From Azospirillum endophyticum (GTDB lineage: Bacteria > Pseudomonadota > Alphaproteobacteria > Azospirillales > Azospirillaceae): a stretch of DNA of 64,000 nucleotides. Both the position numbers and the translations under genes were made by a program. The stretch is from positions 1 through 64,000 of the forward strand of contig NZ_JAENHM010000044.1 of the NCBI RefSeq assembly GCF_016595245.1. The letters are read 5' to 3'. Shown here in pieces: positions 35,695 to 49,133 of the stretch (position 1 is its first letter; every line of letters begins with the position of its first letter). A model generated the notes under the pieces. It was not told where the DNA came from and ran no database searches. It saw only the letters and a list, made by a program, of their open reading frames with translations.

Positions 35695-35857
35695 GGTTTC
35701 TATCCTCCGGACATTGCCCGCTTGGGGCGGTGGTGCAGCGAAGGAAGTTAGGGGACGCAGCGGCCCGCGATCAGTCCCCCGACGGTGCATGGCGTTATGA
35801 AACGCATTTAGGACTGCCGGTGCCGCACGGCGCCGATCGATGACCACCGAACCCGAA

Positions 35858-35950
35858 AGTCATCTCCTCAGTTGTGCGATGCGTGAGGACACGTCCGGTG
35901 CGACGAGATGACTCGCCACAGGCGTTGCTTAAATTATGATCAAAAATCAT
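35858..35950. promoter_or_regulatory. Inverted repeats upstream of the cas operon
   Basis: In the 277-bp gap before cas3, AGTCATCTC (35858-35866) pairs with GAGATGACT (35905-35913). An inner pair TCCTCA/TGAGGA (35865-35870, 35884-35889) and ATGAT-CAAAA-ATCAT (35936-35950) are also present. The last lies 21 bp before the cas3 start in an AT-rich stretch. The region should contain the cas promoter; the repeats are candidate regulator sites. Nothing else coding is seen from 35695 to 35971. Confidence 0.45.
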
Positions 35951-35971
35951 ACTGGCAGCCTGGAGCTGTGA

Positions 35972-38308
35972 TTGATCGCCGGCGACGTCATGAACTCTAT
36001 GATTTATGCGCATTCGGTTCCCGGAAAGGGTGAGGAGTGGTGGGAGCCCCTGCCGGCCCACCTGACCGCGGTCGCCGGCCGGGCTGGCGAATTCGCAGCC
36101 GTCTTCGGCGGCCGCGAGCTTGCCTGCGCCATGGGGGCGCTCCACGACATCGGCAAGCTGCAGGCCGCTTTCCAAGCCTACATCCGCGGACAAGGACCGA
36201 GCGTCGACCATTCCACCGCCGGGGCCGTCCTCGCCGAGCGCAGATACCCGGCGCCGTTCGGCCGAATGATGGCCTATGGAATCGCCGGCCATCATGCCGG
36301 GCTCGCCAACGGCGCCGTCGCCGGTGGCGGGTTGTCGGCGCTGAAGGACCGGCTGGCGGCCGGGACCGCCGCACCCCTGCCGGCCAGCCGCCTGACGCCC
36401 GACCTCGACGTCGCGCCGGCGGCGGTCGCTCTCGCCGCGCCGGTGCTGTCGGCGGGCTTCACCCATGAGTTCTCCGCTGCCTTCCTGATCCGCATGCTGT
36501 TCTCCTGCCTCGTGGACGCCGACCGGCTGGAGACGGAGCGCTTCTATGCGGAGCGACGCAATGAAAAGGTCGAGCGGGGATGCGCGCTCACCGTCGCCGA
36601 TCTTCGCGACCGGCTGAACGCGCATCTGGCCGAGTTCGACGGGCGGACCGGAGCGGTCGATACCCTGCGGTCGGAGGTGCTGGCGGCGGTTCGGGCGCGG
36701 GCAGGGGACGAGCCGGGATTGTTCTCCCTGACGGTGCCGACCGGCGGCGGAAAGACCTTGTCGTCGCTGGCCTTCGCCTTGGACCATGCGGTTCGGCATG
36801 GGCTGCGCCGGGTCATCTATGTCATTCCCTTCACCTCCGTGGTCGAACAGACGGCGGCGGTCTTCCGCAAGGCCCTGGGCAGTGACGATGCCGTGCTCGA
36901 ACACCATAGCGGCTTCGATTTCGGGCCGGCGGACGGCGGCACCCCCGACAAGGGAAATGACGACGAAGGCAAGGACGGTGCCAAGAAACTGAGGCTGGCC
37001 GCCGAGAACTGGGATCGGCCGGTGGTCGTCACCACCGCGGTGCAGTTCTTCGAAAGCCTGTTTTCCAACCGCCCATCGGCGTGCCGGAAGCTGCATGCCA
37101 TCGCCGGATCGGTGGTGATCCTGGACGAGGCGCAGACCCTGCCGCTGACGATGCTGCGGCCATGCCTGGAGGCGCTGCGCGAGCTGGCGCGCGGCTATCG
37201 CAGCTCGGTGGTGCTGTGTACGGCGACCCAGCCGGCGGTGACGGTGGAGGCCGGCTTCAGGAACGGTCTCGACAAGGTGCGGGAACTGGCGCCCGACCCG
37301 CCGGAGCTGTACCGCCGCCTGAAGCGGGTGACGGTCGCCACCATCGCCGAGCCCCTGTCCGACGAGGCGCTTGCCGACCGGCTGCTGGACGAACCGCAGG
37401 CCCTGTGCATCGTCAAAAGCCGACGCCATGCGCGCGACCTGCTCCGCCGGATCGCCGGGGCCGACGGGGCGAGGCACCTGTCGACCAGCCTGTGCGCCAA
37501 GCACCGGAGGGCGGAACTGGCGGCCATCCGCGAGGATCTCAAGGCTGGCCGGACGGTGCGGCTGGTCGCGACCTCGCTGGTCGAGGCCGGGGTGGATTTC
37601 AGCTTTCCCACCGTCTACCGGGCGATGGCCGGGCTCGATTCGATCGCCCAGGCAGCCGGCCGCTGCAACCGGAACGGCGAGTTGCCGGAGCTGGGCCGGG
37701 TCTTCGTCTTCACCAGTCCGGAGAACGAGGGCCATCGGCCGCCGGCGGAGCTGGCGCTGTTCGCCCGGACCGCCGCCGACGTGCTGCGCACCCATGACGA
37801 CCCGCTGGCTCTCGACACGCTGCGCGCCTATTTCCAGCAGGTCTATTGGCTGCGCGGCGACGAGGATCTGGACGCCGCGAAGGTGGGGGAGGGGCCGGAC
37901 GCGATCCGCGGCATCCTGACCGCCTTGTGCCGGCACCGGACCAAGCACGACTTCCCCTTCGCCGACATCGCCAAGGCGTTCCGCATCATCGACTCGCCGC
38001 TGGTGCCGGTGATCGTTCCCTATCGTCCGGCCGGGGAGCCGGACGCCGTCCCGCGCCTGCTCGACGCCCTGCGCCACGCACCGGCGGACAAAACCGGGGG
38101 CATCGCCCGTGACCTGCAGCCCTATCTGGTCCAGGTTCCGCGTGCGGCCCGGGCCGGCCTGGTGAAGGCCGGGGCGGCGGAATGCATCCGGAGCGACGAG
38201 TTCGGCGACCAGTTCGTCGCGCTGGTCAACGGCGACCTCTACCACCCCGACGTCGGGCTGGATTGGGAAGATCCGACCTTCCGGCGGTTCGAAACCAGCA
38301 TCTTTTGA
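35972..38308 (+). CDS. cas3: CRISPR-associated helicase/nuclease Cas3 (type I-C)
   Basis: The 778-aa protein joins an HD nuclease to a superfamily 2 helicase. HD features are H14, H58-D59 (LHDIGK), H80 and H107-H108 (AGHHAG). Helicase features are Walker A TGGGKT (about 257), DEAQ (about 384), CTATQP, and the C-terminal EAGVDFSFP and AQAAGRCNRNG. It unwinds and cuts target DNA recruited by Cascade. The start is uncertain: TTG 35972 has GGAG 6 nt upstream, while ATGs at 35990 and 35999 agree better with the usual MIYAHS beginning but lack a ribosome site. It is the first gene of the cas operon. Confidence 0.96.
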   Translation: MIAGDVMNSMIYAHSVPGKGEEWWEPLPAHLTAVAGRAGEFAAVFGGRELACAMGALHDIGKLQAAFQAYIRGQGPSVDHSTAGAVLAERRYPAPFGRMMAYGIAGHHAGLANGAVAGGGLSALKDRLAAGTAAPLPASRLTPDLDVAPAAVALAAPVLSAGFTHEFSAAFLIRMLFSCLVDADRLETERFYAERRNEKVERGCALTVADLRDRLNAHLAEFDGRTGAVDTLRSEVLAAVRARAGDEPGLFSLTVPTGGGKTLSSLAFALDHAVRHGLRRVIYVIPFTSVVEQTAAVFRKALGSDDAVLEHHSGFDFGPADGGTPDKGNDDEGKDGAKKLRLAAENWDRPVVVTTAVQFFESLFSNRPSACRKLHAIAGSVVILDEAQTLPLTMLRPCLEALRELARGYRSSVVLCTATQPAVTVEAGFRNGLDKVRELAPDPPELYRRLKRVTVATIAEPLSDEALADRLLDEPQALCIVKSRRHARDLLRRIAGADGARHLSTSLCAKHRRAELAAIREDLKAGRTVRLVATSLVEAGVDFSFPTVYRAMAGLDSIAQAAGRCNRNGELPELGRVFVFTSPENEGHRPPAELALFARTAADVLRTHDDPLALDTLRAYFQQVYWLRGDEDLDAAKVGEGPDAIRGILTALCRHRTKHDFPFADIAKAFRIIDSPLVPVIVPYRPAGEPDAVPRLLDALRHAPADKTGGIARDLQPYLVQVPRAARAGLVKAGAAECIRSDEFGDQFVALVNGDLYHPDVGLDWEDPTFRRFETSIF

Positions 38309-38317
38309 GGGAGAGCC

Positions 38318-38992
38318 ATGGCCTACGGCGTGAAACTTCACGTGTGGGGCGACCGCGCTTGCTTCACCCGGCCGGAAATGAAGGTCGAACGGGTGTCCTA
38401 CGAAGTCATGACGCCGTCGGCGGCGCGCGGCATCCTGGAGGCGGTCCATTGGAAACCGGCGATCCGCTGGGCGATCGACGCCATCGAGGTGCTGAAGCCG
38501 ATCCGCTTCCAGTCGATCCGCCGCAACGAGGTGGGATCGCGCGTGCCGACCGCGGCGGTGCGCAAGGCGATGAAGGCCGGCGCGGTGCAGGAACTGCGCA
38601 TGGTGGCGGAGGAGAATCGGCAGCAGCGCGCCGCCACCCTGCTGGTCGACGTCGCCTATGTCATCCACGCCCATTTCGAACTGACGGACTGCGCCGGGCC
38701 GGACGACAGCGAGGCCAAGCATCTGTCGATGTTCAACCGACGCGCGGCCGGCGGACAATGCTTCCAGCAGCCTTGCCTCGGCGTTCGCGAGTTCCCGGCG
38801 AATTTCGCCCTGCTGGAGGATGGCGCCGCACCGCTGTCGGAACTGCCGCCGGACCAGCGTGACCGCGACCTCGGCTGGATGCTGCTCGACATCGACCATG
38901 CCAACGATATGACCTCGCTGTTCTTCCGCGCGGCGCTGCGCGACGGCGTGATGGCGGTGCCGCCGCTCGACTCGGTGGAGGTGCGGTCATGA
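38318..38992 (+). CDS. cas5c: Type I-C Cas5 (crRNA-processing endoribonuclease)
   Basis: The 224-aa RAMP protein has the Cas5d opening YGVKLHVWGDRACFTRPEMK and SYEVMTPSAARGILEAVHW, the characteristic type I-C signature. In this subtype Cas5 takes over the Cas6 role and cuts pre-crRNA at the base of the repeat hairpin. This fits the absence of cas6 and the strong stem in the repeats here. It starts 9 nt after cas3 and overlaps cas8c by 4 nt (ATGA). Confidence 0.95.
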   Translation: MAYGVKLHVWGDRACFTRPEMKVERVSYEVMTPSAARGILEAVHWKPAIRWAIDAIEVLKPIRFQSIRRNEVGSRVPTAAVRKAMKAGAVQELRMVAEENRQQRAATLLVDVAYVIHAHFELTDCAGPDDSEAKHLSMFNRRAAGGQCFQQPCLGVREFPANFALLEDGAAPLSELPPDQRDRDLGWMLLDIDHANDMTSLFFRAALRDGVMAVPPLDSVEVRS

Positions 38993-40797
38993 CCGTCCTG
39001 GCTGCGCTCAACGGCTATTACGGCCGGCTGGCCGACCGGGGCGAGGTGCCGCCCTTCGGCTATTCGACCGAGCGGATCGCCCACATCATCGTGCTGTCGC
39101 CGGATGGCGAGCCGCTGAAGATCCTGCCCTGGCAGAGCCTGTCGGGGAAGAAGGCGTTACCGCGCCCGGTGGCGGTGCCGCAATCCTTCAAGCGTCCGGG
39201 AACGACGCCGCGTTCCTTCTTCCTGTGGGACAACGGGAAATTCGCGCTCGGCCTCGGGCTGGACAAGGCGACGCGGAAGCGGGTGGCCCATCCCGGCAAC
39301 CACGCGGCCTTCCAGGATCTGCACCGCCGCCTGCTGGCCGGAACCGAGGATGCCGGGCTGGTCGCCCTGTTGCGCTTCCTCGACGGCTGGTCGGCCGACC
39401 GGTTCGAGGGCTGCGGCTTCACCGATGCCATGCTCGACCAGAACTTCATGTTCATGCTCGACGGCGACCGGCACGACCGGGGGGAGCCGCGCTTCCTGCA
39501 CGACCGTCCCGCCGCCCGGCGCATCTGGGAACGGGCGGTGGCCGCCGGCGCCGGGGAGGAGGGGATCTGTCTGGTGACGGGAACGCGCCAGCCGATCGCC
39601 CGGCTGCATCCGGCGATCAAGGGGGTGATGGACGCGCAGAGTTCCGGCGCCTCCATCGTCTCCTTCAACAACGACGCCTTCACCTCCTATGGCAAGGAGC
39701 AGGGGCTGAACGCGCCGGTGTCGGAGGCGGCGGCCTTCGGCTATGGCGCCGCGTTGAACGCGCTGCTGGCGCGGGGCAGCGGCAACCGGCTGACGATCGG
39801 CGACGCGACCACGGTGTTCTGGGCCGACACGTCCGGTGGCGAGGACTCCGCCCGCAAGGCGGAGGTGCTTTTTCACGATCTGCTCAGCCCGCCGCCGGCC
39901 GAGGATGCCGACGAGGCGCAGGCGATCCGCAACGCCCTGCTTCCGGTCAGCCAGGGGCTTGCGGTGCGGGAGATCGCACCGGAGCTGGACGAGCGGACGC
40001 GCTTCTACGTGCTCGGCCTGTCGCCGAACATCGCCCGGCTGTCGGTGCGCTTCTGGCTGGAGGACAGCTTCGCCGAGATCGCCAAGCGCGTCGGCCTTCA
40101 TTGGAGGGATCTGCAGATCGAGCCCTCGCCCTGGCGCACCGCGCCGGCGGTCTGGATGCTGCTGCGCGAAACCGCTCCGCTCGGCAAGACCGAGAACATC
40201 GCGCCGCAACTGGCCGGCGAGGTGATGCGCGCCATCCTGACCGGCGGCCGCTACCCCCGCAGCCTGCTGGCGGCGGTCATCACCCGCATGCGGGCCGGCG
40301 ACGCGGTGAACGGCGTCAAGGCCGCGCTCTGCCGTGCCTGCCTGAACCGCGACTCCCGCCTGGGAACGAAGACGACGGAGGAGATACCCGTGAGCCTGAA
40401 CCGAGACGAGGCGAACCCGGCCTACCGGCTGGGCCGCCTGTTCGCCGTGCTGGAGGGCGCCCAGCGGGCGGCCCTGGGGGACGTGAACGCCAGCATCCGC
40501 GACCGCTATTTCGGCGCCGCGTCGGCCACCCCGGCCAGCGTCTTCCCCATGCTGCTGCGCAACAGCAACCACCATCTGGCGGTGCTGCGCAAGGGCGACA
40601 AGCCGCGGCTCGGCGGCTGGTTCGAAGGCGAGATCGGCCAGATCCTCGGCGGGCTGGACAGCGGCTTCCCGCGCTCGCTGCGCATCGAGGACCAGGGGCG
40701 CTTCGCCATCGGCTACTACCACCAGCGCTATTCCGGCAAGGCCGCCGCATCCGGCGAGCCGGCCGGCACCACCGAACAGACCGTTTCCGAGGATTGA
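38989..40797 (+). CDS. cas8c: Type I-C Cascade large subunit Cas8c (Csd1)
   Basis: The 602-aa protein carries Csd1 features: LAALNGYYGRLADRGEVPPFGYS at the N-terminus, IGDATTVFWADT in the middle and RLSVRFWLEDSF followed by a helical C-terminal part. It recognises the PAM and holds the displaced strand in type I-C Cascade. A separately initiated small subunit (Cas11) is known to arise from inside cas8c in this subtype, so an internal start in the last third may be functional; this was not resolved. It is fused neither to cas5 nor cas7. Confidence 0.95.
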   Translation: MTVLAALNGYYGRLADRGEVPPFGYSTERIAHIIVLSPDGEPLKILPWQSLSGKKALPRPVAVPQSFKRPGTTPRSFFLWDNGKFALGLGLDKATRKRVAHPGNHAAFQDLHRRLLAGTEDAGLVALLRFLDGWSADRFEGCGFTDAMLDQNFMFMLDGDRHDRGEPRFLHDRPAARRIWERAVAAGAGEEGICLVTGTRQPIARLHPAIKGVMDAQSSGASIVSFNNDAFTSYGKEQGLNAPVSEAAAFGYGAALNALLARGSGNRLTIGDATTVFWADTSGGEDSARKAEVLFHDLLSPPPAEDADEAQAIRNALLPVSQGLAVREIAPELDERTRFYVLGLSPNIARLSVRFWLEDSFAEIAKRVGLHWRDLQIEPSPWRTAPAVWMLLRETAPLGKTENIAPQLAGEVMRAILTGGRYPRSLLAAVITRMRAGDAVNGVKAALCRACLNRDSRLGTKTTEEIPVSLNRDEANPAYRLGRLFAVLEGAQRAALGDVNASIRDRYFGAASATPASVFPMLLRNSNHHLAVLRKGDKPRLGGWFEGEIGQILGGLDSGFPRSLRIEDQGRFAIGYYHQRYSGKAAASGEPAGTTEQTVSED

Positions 40798-40800
40798 GCC

Positions 40801-41754
40801 ATGTCCGCGATCCAGAACCGCTACGAGTTCGTCTATCTGTTCGACGTCACCAACGGCAACCCGAACGGCGATCCCGACGCCGGCAACCTGCCGCGGCTCG
40901 ACCCGGAAACCAACAAGGGCCTGGTGACCGACGTCTGCCTGAAGCGCAAGATCCGCAACTTCGCCGCACTCAGCCGCGACGGCGAGCCGCGTTACGGCAT
41001 CTATGTCCAGGAAGGCGCGATCCTGAACGAGAAGCACCGCGCCGCCTACCGTGCCGTCCGTCCCGACGACAAGGAGGTGGAGAGCGCGAAGAAGCTGTCG
41101 CCCAAGGAGGCGGAGGAAAAGGCCGTCCGCCGGTTCATGTGCGACAACTTCTTCGACGTCCGCAGCTTCGGCGCGGTGATGAGCACCAGCATCAATTGCG
41201 GTCAGGTGCGCGGACCGGTCCAGCTGTCCTTCGCCCATTCGGTGGAGCCGATCCTGCCGCTGGAGATTTCGATCACCCGCATGGCCGCCACCTCGGAGAA
41301 GGAGGCGAAGGAGCGCAAGGACGGCGATCCTGCCGATGACGGCCGCCGCGACAACCGCACCATGGGGCGCAAGCATGTCGTCCCCTATGGCCTGTATCGC
41401 TGCCACGGCTACATCTCCGCCAAGCTGGCGGAGGGGACCGGCTTCGACGGGGACGACCTCGACCTGCTGTGGAGCGCGCTGGAGGGAATGTTCGACCATG
41501 ACCGTTCGGCCGCCCGCGGCGAGATGGCCGGCCGCAAGCTGGTCCTGTTCCGCCATGACAGCGCGCTCGGCAACGCCCCGGCCCACCGTCTGTTCGACCT
41601 CGTCACCGTGAAGCGGCATTTCCAGGGCGAGGATTACGATCTGGACGGTCCCGGCACCGGCAACCTGCCGCCGGCCCGCCGTTTCGCCGATTATCGGATC
41701 ACCCTGGATGCGGAGCGCGTGCCCGCCGGGGTGACGATGATCGAGCGGTTCTGA
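40801..41754 (+). CDS. cas7c: Type I-C Cascade backbone subunit Cas7 (Csd2)
   Basis: The 317-aa protein has the diagnostic VTNGNPNGDPDAGNLPR near residue 20 and the RRFMCDNFFDVRSFGAVMS segment, which bind the crRNA guide in repeated copies. The C-terminus has the RRFADYRI element seen in the family. It starts 3 nt after the cas8c stop. Length and motifs are complete. Confidence 0.96.
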   Translation: MSAIQNRYEFVYLFDVTNGNPNGDPDAGNLPRLDPETNKGLVTDVCLKRKIRNFAALSRDGEPRYGIYVQEGAILNEKHRAAYRAVRPDDKEVESAKKLSPKEAEEKAVRRFMCDNFFDVRSFGAVMSTSINCGQVRGPVQLSFAHSVEPILPLEISITRMAATSEKEAKERKDGDPADDGRRDNRTMGRKHVVPYGLYRCHGYISAKLAEGTGFDGDDLDLLWSALEGMFDHDRSAARGEMAGRKLVLFRHDSALGNAPAHRLFDLVTVKRHFQGEDYDLDGPGTGNLPPARRFADYRITLDAERVPAGVTMIERF

Positions 41755-41790
41755 CCGACGCGGGCAGCTGGCCGGGGACGGAGGGACGGT

Positions 41791-42480
41791 ATGGACGAGG
41801 ATGATCTTCTTCCCCTGTCGGCCTTGCAGCATCAGCTGTTCTGTCCGCGTCAATGCGCCCTGATCCATGTCGAACGGCAGTGGCGGGAGAACGCCTTCAC
41901 CGTGGAGGGCCGGCTGCTGCACGACGCGGTGGATGCGGGCGGCCGGGAAAGACGGGGTGCCGTCCGCACGGTGCGGTCGATGCCGCTGCGGTCGCGGCGG
42001 CTCGGCCTTGCCGGCATCGCCGATCTGGTCGAGCTGCATGGCCCCGACCAGCGGCCCTACCCGGTCGAGTACAAGCGCGGCCGGCCCAAGGCCCACCGGG
42101 CGGACGAGGTGCAGCTCTGTGCCCAGGCGATCTGCCTGGAGGAGATGTTCCGGACGGAGATCGCCGAGGGCGCTCTCTTCTACGGAGAGAACCGGCGACG
42201 CGTCGCGGTCCGGCTCGACGCCGAATTGCGCGGGCTGACCGAGCGGACGGCGGCGGCCGTCCGCGCCATGTTCGAGTCCGGCCAGACCCCGCCGCCGGTG
42301 TACGAGGCGGCGAAATGCCGGAACTGTTCGATGATCGAGCTTTGCCGTCCGCGCCGGCTGGGCCGCCCGCCGCCGGTGGCCGGCTGGCTCGCCCGGCAGC
42401 TGGAAGACGGGGAGGATGCGATGCCGCCCGACAGCCATAAAGAAATCGGCCATGGGCAAACCGACCGGGGAGACTCCTGA
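41791..42480 (+). CDS. cas4: Adaptation exonuclease Cas4
   Basis: The 229-aa RecB-like protein has an N-terminal cysteine (FCPRQC), the nuclease core VEYKRG and QLCAQA, and a C-terminal cysteine cluster CRNCSMIELC for an iron-sulfur cluster. Cas4 trims prespacers and selects PAM-proximal ends in type I-C adaptation. The tail beyond the Fe-S cluster (about 40 residues) is hydrophilic and longer than usual. It lies 36 bp after cas7 and 4 nt before cas1. Confidence 0.95.
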   Translation: MDEDDLLPLSALQHQLFCPRQCALIHVERQWRENAFTVEGRLLHDAVDAGGRERRGAVRTVRSMPLRSRRLGLAGIADLVELHGPDQRPYPVEYKRGRPKAHRADEVQLCAQAICLEEMFRTEIAEGALFYGENRRRVAVRLDAELRGLTERTAAAVRAMFESGQTPPPVYEAAKCRNCSMIELCRPRRLGRPPPVAGWLARQLEDGEDAMPPDSHKEIGHGQTDRGDS

Positions 42481-42484
42481 TCCC

Positions 42485-43525
42485 ATGCGCCAGCATTTGA
42501 ATACGATGTTCGTCACCACCGAAGGCGCGTGGCTGACCAAGGACGGCGCCAACATCGTGGTGGAGGTGGAGCGGCGGGAAATCGGCCGCGTGCCGATGCA
42601 TTTGATGGGCGGCATCGTCTGCTTCGGCCGGGTCGGCCTGTCGCCGCCGCTGATGGGCGCCTGCGCCGAAGCCGGGGTGGCGGTCTCCTTCCTGAGCGAG
42701 CACGGCAAGTTCCTGGCACGGGTGGAGGGGCCATGCAGCGGGAACGTGCTGCTGCGCCGGCGCCAGTATCGGCTGGCCGACGATCCGGAGGCCGGGCTGG
42801 TCATCGTCCGCGCCATCGTGGCGGCCAAGGCGGCGAACCAGCGCGCGGTGCTGCGCCGTGCCCTGCGGGACCATGGCTCTTCGATGGCGGAGCCGGGCCG
42901 CGCGGCGCTCGACGACGCCCAACGCCGGCTGGGGGACGTGGCCCGCCGGGTGATGGGGGCGGAGAGCATCGACAGCGCGCGCGGTCACGAAGGCGATGCC
43001 GCGAACGCCTATTTCGGTGCGTTCGACCATCTGATCCGCCGCGACGACGACGCCTTCCGCTTCCGCGGCCGCAGCCGGCGCCCGCCGCTGGATGCCTGCA
43101 ACGCCCTTTTGTCCTTCCTCTACGCCATGGTCGGCCATGATTGCCGCTCGGCGCTGGAATCCGTCGGCCTGGACCCGCAGGTCGGTTTCCTGCATCGCGA
43201 CCGTCCCGGCCGGGCCGGTCTCGCGCTCGACCTGATGGAGGAGTTCCGCCCGGTGCTGGCCGACCGGGTGGCCCTCACGCTGATCAACCGCCAGCAGATC
43301 GGATCGAAGGACTTCACCTATATGGAGGGCGGTGCCGTCCTGCTGTGCGACGATGCCCGCAAGGCGGTGCTTGCCGCCTATCAGGAGCGCAAGAAGGACG
43401 AGATCACCCACCCGTTCCTGGACGAGAAAGTCAGTTTGGGGTTGGTCCCGCACATCCAGGCCCAGCTGCTGGCCCGCCATCTGCGCGGCGACCTCGACGG
43501 CTACCCGCCGTTCCTCTGGAAGTGA
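42485..43525 (+). CDS. cas1: CRISPR integrase Cas1
   Basis: The 346-aa protein has the Cas1 active-site set: the glutamate in HEGDAANAYF (about 169), the histidine in FLHRDRPG (about 237) and acidic residues in LALDLMEEFRP (about 249-252). The start MRQHLNTMFV at 42485 is typical of type I-C Cas1; an upstream in-frame start at 42416 lies inside cas4. It inserts new spacers at the leader end with Cas2. Confidence 0.96.
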   Translation: MRQHLNTMFVTTEGAWLTKDGANIVVEVERREIGRVPMHLMGGIVCFGRVGLSPPLMGACAEAGVAVSFLSEHGKFLARVEGPCSGNVLLRRRQYRLADDPEAGLVIVRAIVAAKAANQRAVLRRALRDHGSSMAEPGRAALDDAQRRLGDVARRVMGAESIDSARGHEGDAANAYFGAFDHLIRRDDDAFRFRGRSRRPPLDACNALLSFLYAMVGHDCRSALESVGLDPQVGFLHRDRPGRAGLALDLMEEFRPVLADRVALTLINRQQIGSKDFTYMEGGAVLLCDDARKAVLAAYQERKKDEITHPFLDEKVSLGLVPHIQAQLLARHLRGDLDGYPPFLWK

Positions 43526-43531
43526 CCGGCC

Positions 43532-43822
43532 ATGCTGATGCTGATCACCTATGACGTGAACACCCAGGACGCCGCCGGCCGCCGCCGCTTGCGCCGGGTC
43601 GCCAAGGCCTGTCGGGATTTCGGCCAGCGCGTGCAGTTTTCCGTATTCGAATGCGAGGTCGATCCGGCACAATGGACCGCGCTGCGCGCCCGGCTGATCG
43701 GCGAGATCGACCCCGGCACCGACAGCCTGCGCTTCTACCATCTCGGCGCCAATGCGAGCCGCCGCATCGAGCATGTCGGCGCCAAACCCACCCTGGACCT
43801 CGACGGCACGCTGGTGTTCTGA
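43532..43822 (+). CDS. cas2: Adaptation protein Cas2
   Basis: The 96-aa protein has the ferredoxin-like fold start MLITYDVNTQD with the conserved aspartate, and RVQFSVFECEV, typical of Cas2. It begins 6 nt after cas1 and is the last cas gene. It forms the bridge between Cas1 dimers during spacer integration. Confidence 0.96.
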   Translation: MLMLITYDVNTQDAAGRRRLRRVAKACRDFGQRVQFSVFECEVDPAQWTALRARLIGEIDPGTDSLRFYHLGANASRRIEHVGAKPTLDLDGTLVF

Positions 43823-43994
43823 GCCTGCGCGAACCCCAAGCGGACATGAAAGTCCCGGGAGGTTCGCAGCGCAATGCTTTCAATGGGTTGGCTTCGGTGG
43901 CATCGTGATCGACGCCCGGCCGGGCAGGGCGCGTGGGGTGGTTCGCGCTCGATCCGGGATTGTGGGTTCCTGAACAAGTGGATATTGATTGGCA
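43823..43994 (+). promoter_or_regulatory. CRISPR leader
   Basis: These 172 bp lie between cas2 and the first repeat and contain no gene. They should hold the array promoter and the integration signals. An inverted pair GCGCGAACC (43827-43835) and GGTTCGCGC (43940-43948) brackets most of it, and the last 30 bp next to the first repeat are AT-richer. Distal repeats are the degenerate ones, which confirms this as the leader end. Confidence 0.8.
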
Positions 43995-48093
<4,099 letters not shown>

Positions 48094-49133
48094 CGGGAAA
48101 GTCCGGAAGACGGCAGTGCTCCGCGGCGAAGTCGAGGAAGGCGCGGACGCGGGCGGGCAGGGGGCCGGTGCCGCCGAGATAGACGGCGTGGATGTCCTCG
48201 CCGCCGCCGGGGTTCCTGTCCTCCAGCACCGGCGCCAGCGTTCCGGCGGCGAGGTCGGCCTCCACTTGGAAGCGGGCCAGACGCGCCAGCCCGATGCCGC
48301 CCAGGGCGAGCAGGCGCGCCGCTTCGCCGTCGCTCGCCCGGGCAACGGCGGGCGGCGCATGCTCCACGATCCCGCCGTCCGTCCGGAAGGGCCAGCCGGC
48401 GATGGCGCGCGGAAAGGTCCAGCCGATGCCGGCATGGCGGGCGAGGTCGGCGGGATGTGCCGGCGTCCCCTGCCTGTCCAGATAGGCCGGGGCGGCGACC
48501 ACCACCATGCGGGCGCTTCCCAGCTTGCGGGCCATCAGGCCGGAATCGCGCAGCGGTCCGGTCCGGATCGCCACGTCGGCGCGTTCCTCCATCAGGTCGG
48601 CCACGGCATCAGACAGCACGAGGTCGATGGTGATGCCGGGATGGGCGGCAAGGAACCCGGGCACCCGCGGCATCAGGATGCGCATGCCGAAGGGGACGTT
48701 GCAGTTGACGCGCAGATGTCCGCGCGGCACCGCGCCGGCCGAGGCCTCCCGCTCGGCCTCCTCCATCTCGCCCAGGATGCGCAGCGCGCGGGCATGGAAC
48801 GCCTCGCCCTCCGGAGTCAGGACGAGGCGGCGGGTCGAGCGGTGGAGCAGCCGCGTGCCGAGCCGCGCCTCCAGCCGGGTGACGAGCTTGCTGACGCCCG
48901 ACGGGGTCAGGCCGCAGGCATGGGCCGCCGTAGTGAAGCCGCCGAGATCGACGACCCGGACGAAAACCTCCATCTCGGCCGCCCGATTGACCTCCATCCG
49001 CGCCACGATGATGACCCCGCGTCACAAGTCCTGTAACCGGCGGCAGCCTAATTCACGGAAGCCTCGTCGGCTATATCCTCTGTCAGGCCGGCGAAGGAAA
49101 TCGCCATCGTTACGGCAAGGGGAAGGACGGGAT

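Noticed and set aside
35795..42969. Large minus-strand frames (about 1,030 and 1,270 codons) across the cas genes
   Set aside because: They are antisense to cas3, cas5, cas8c, cas7, cas4 and cas1, which have intact motifs; high GC leaves the opposite frame open.
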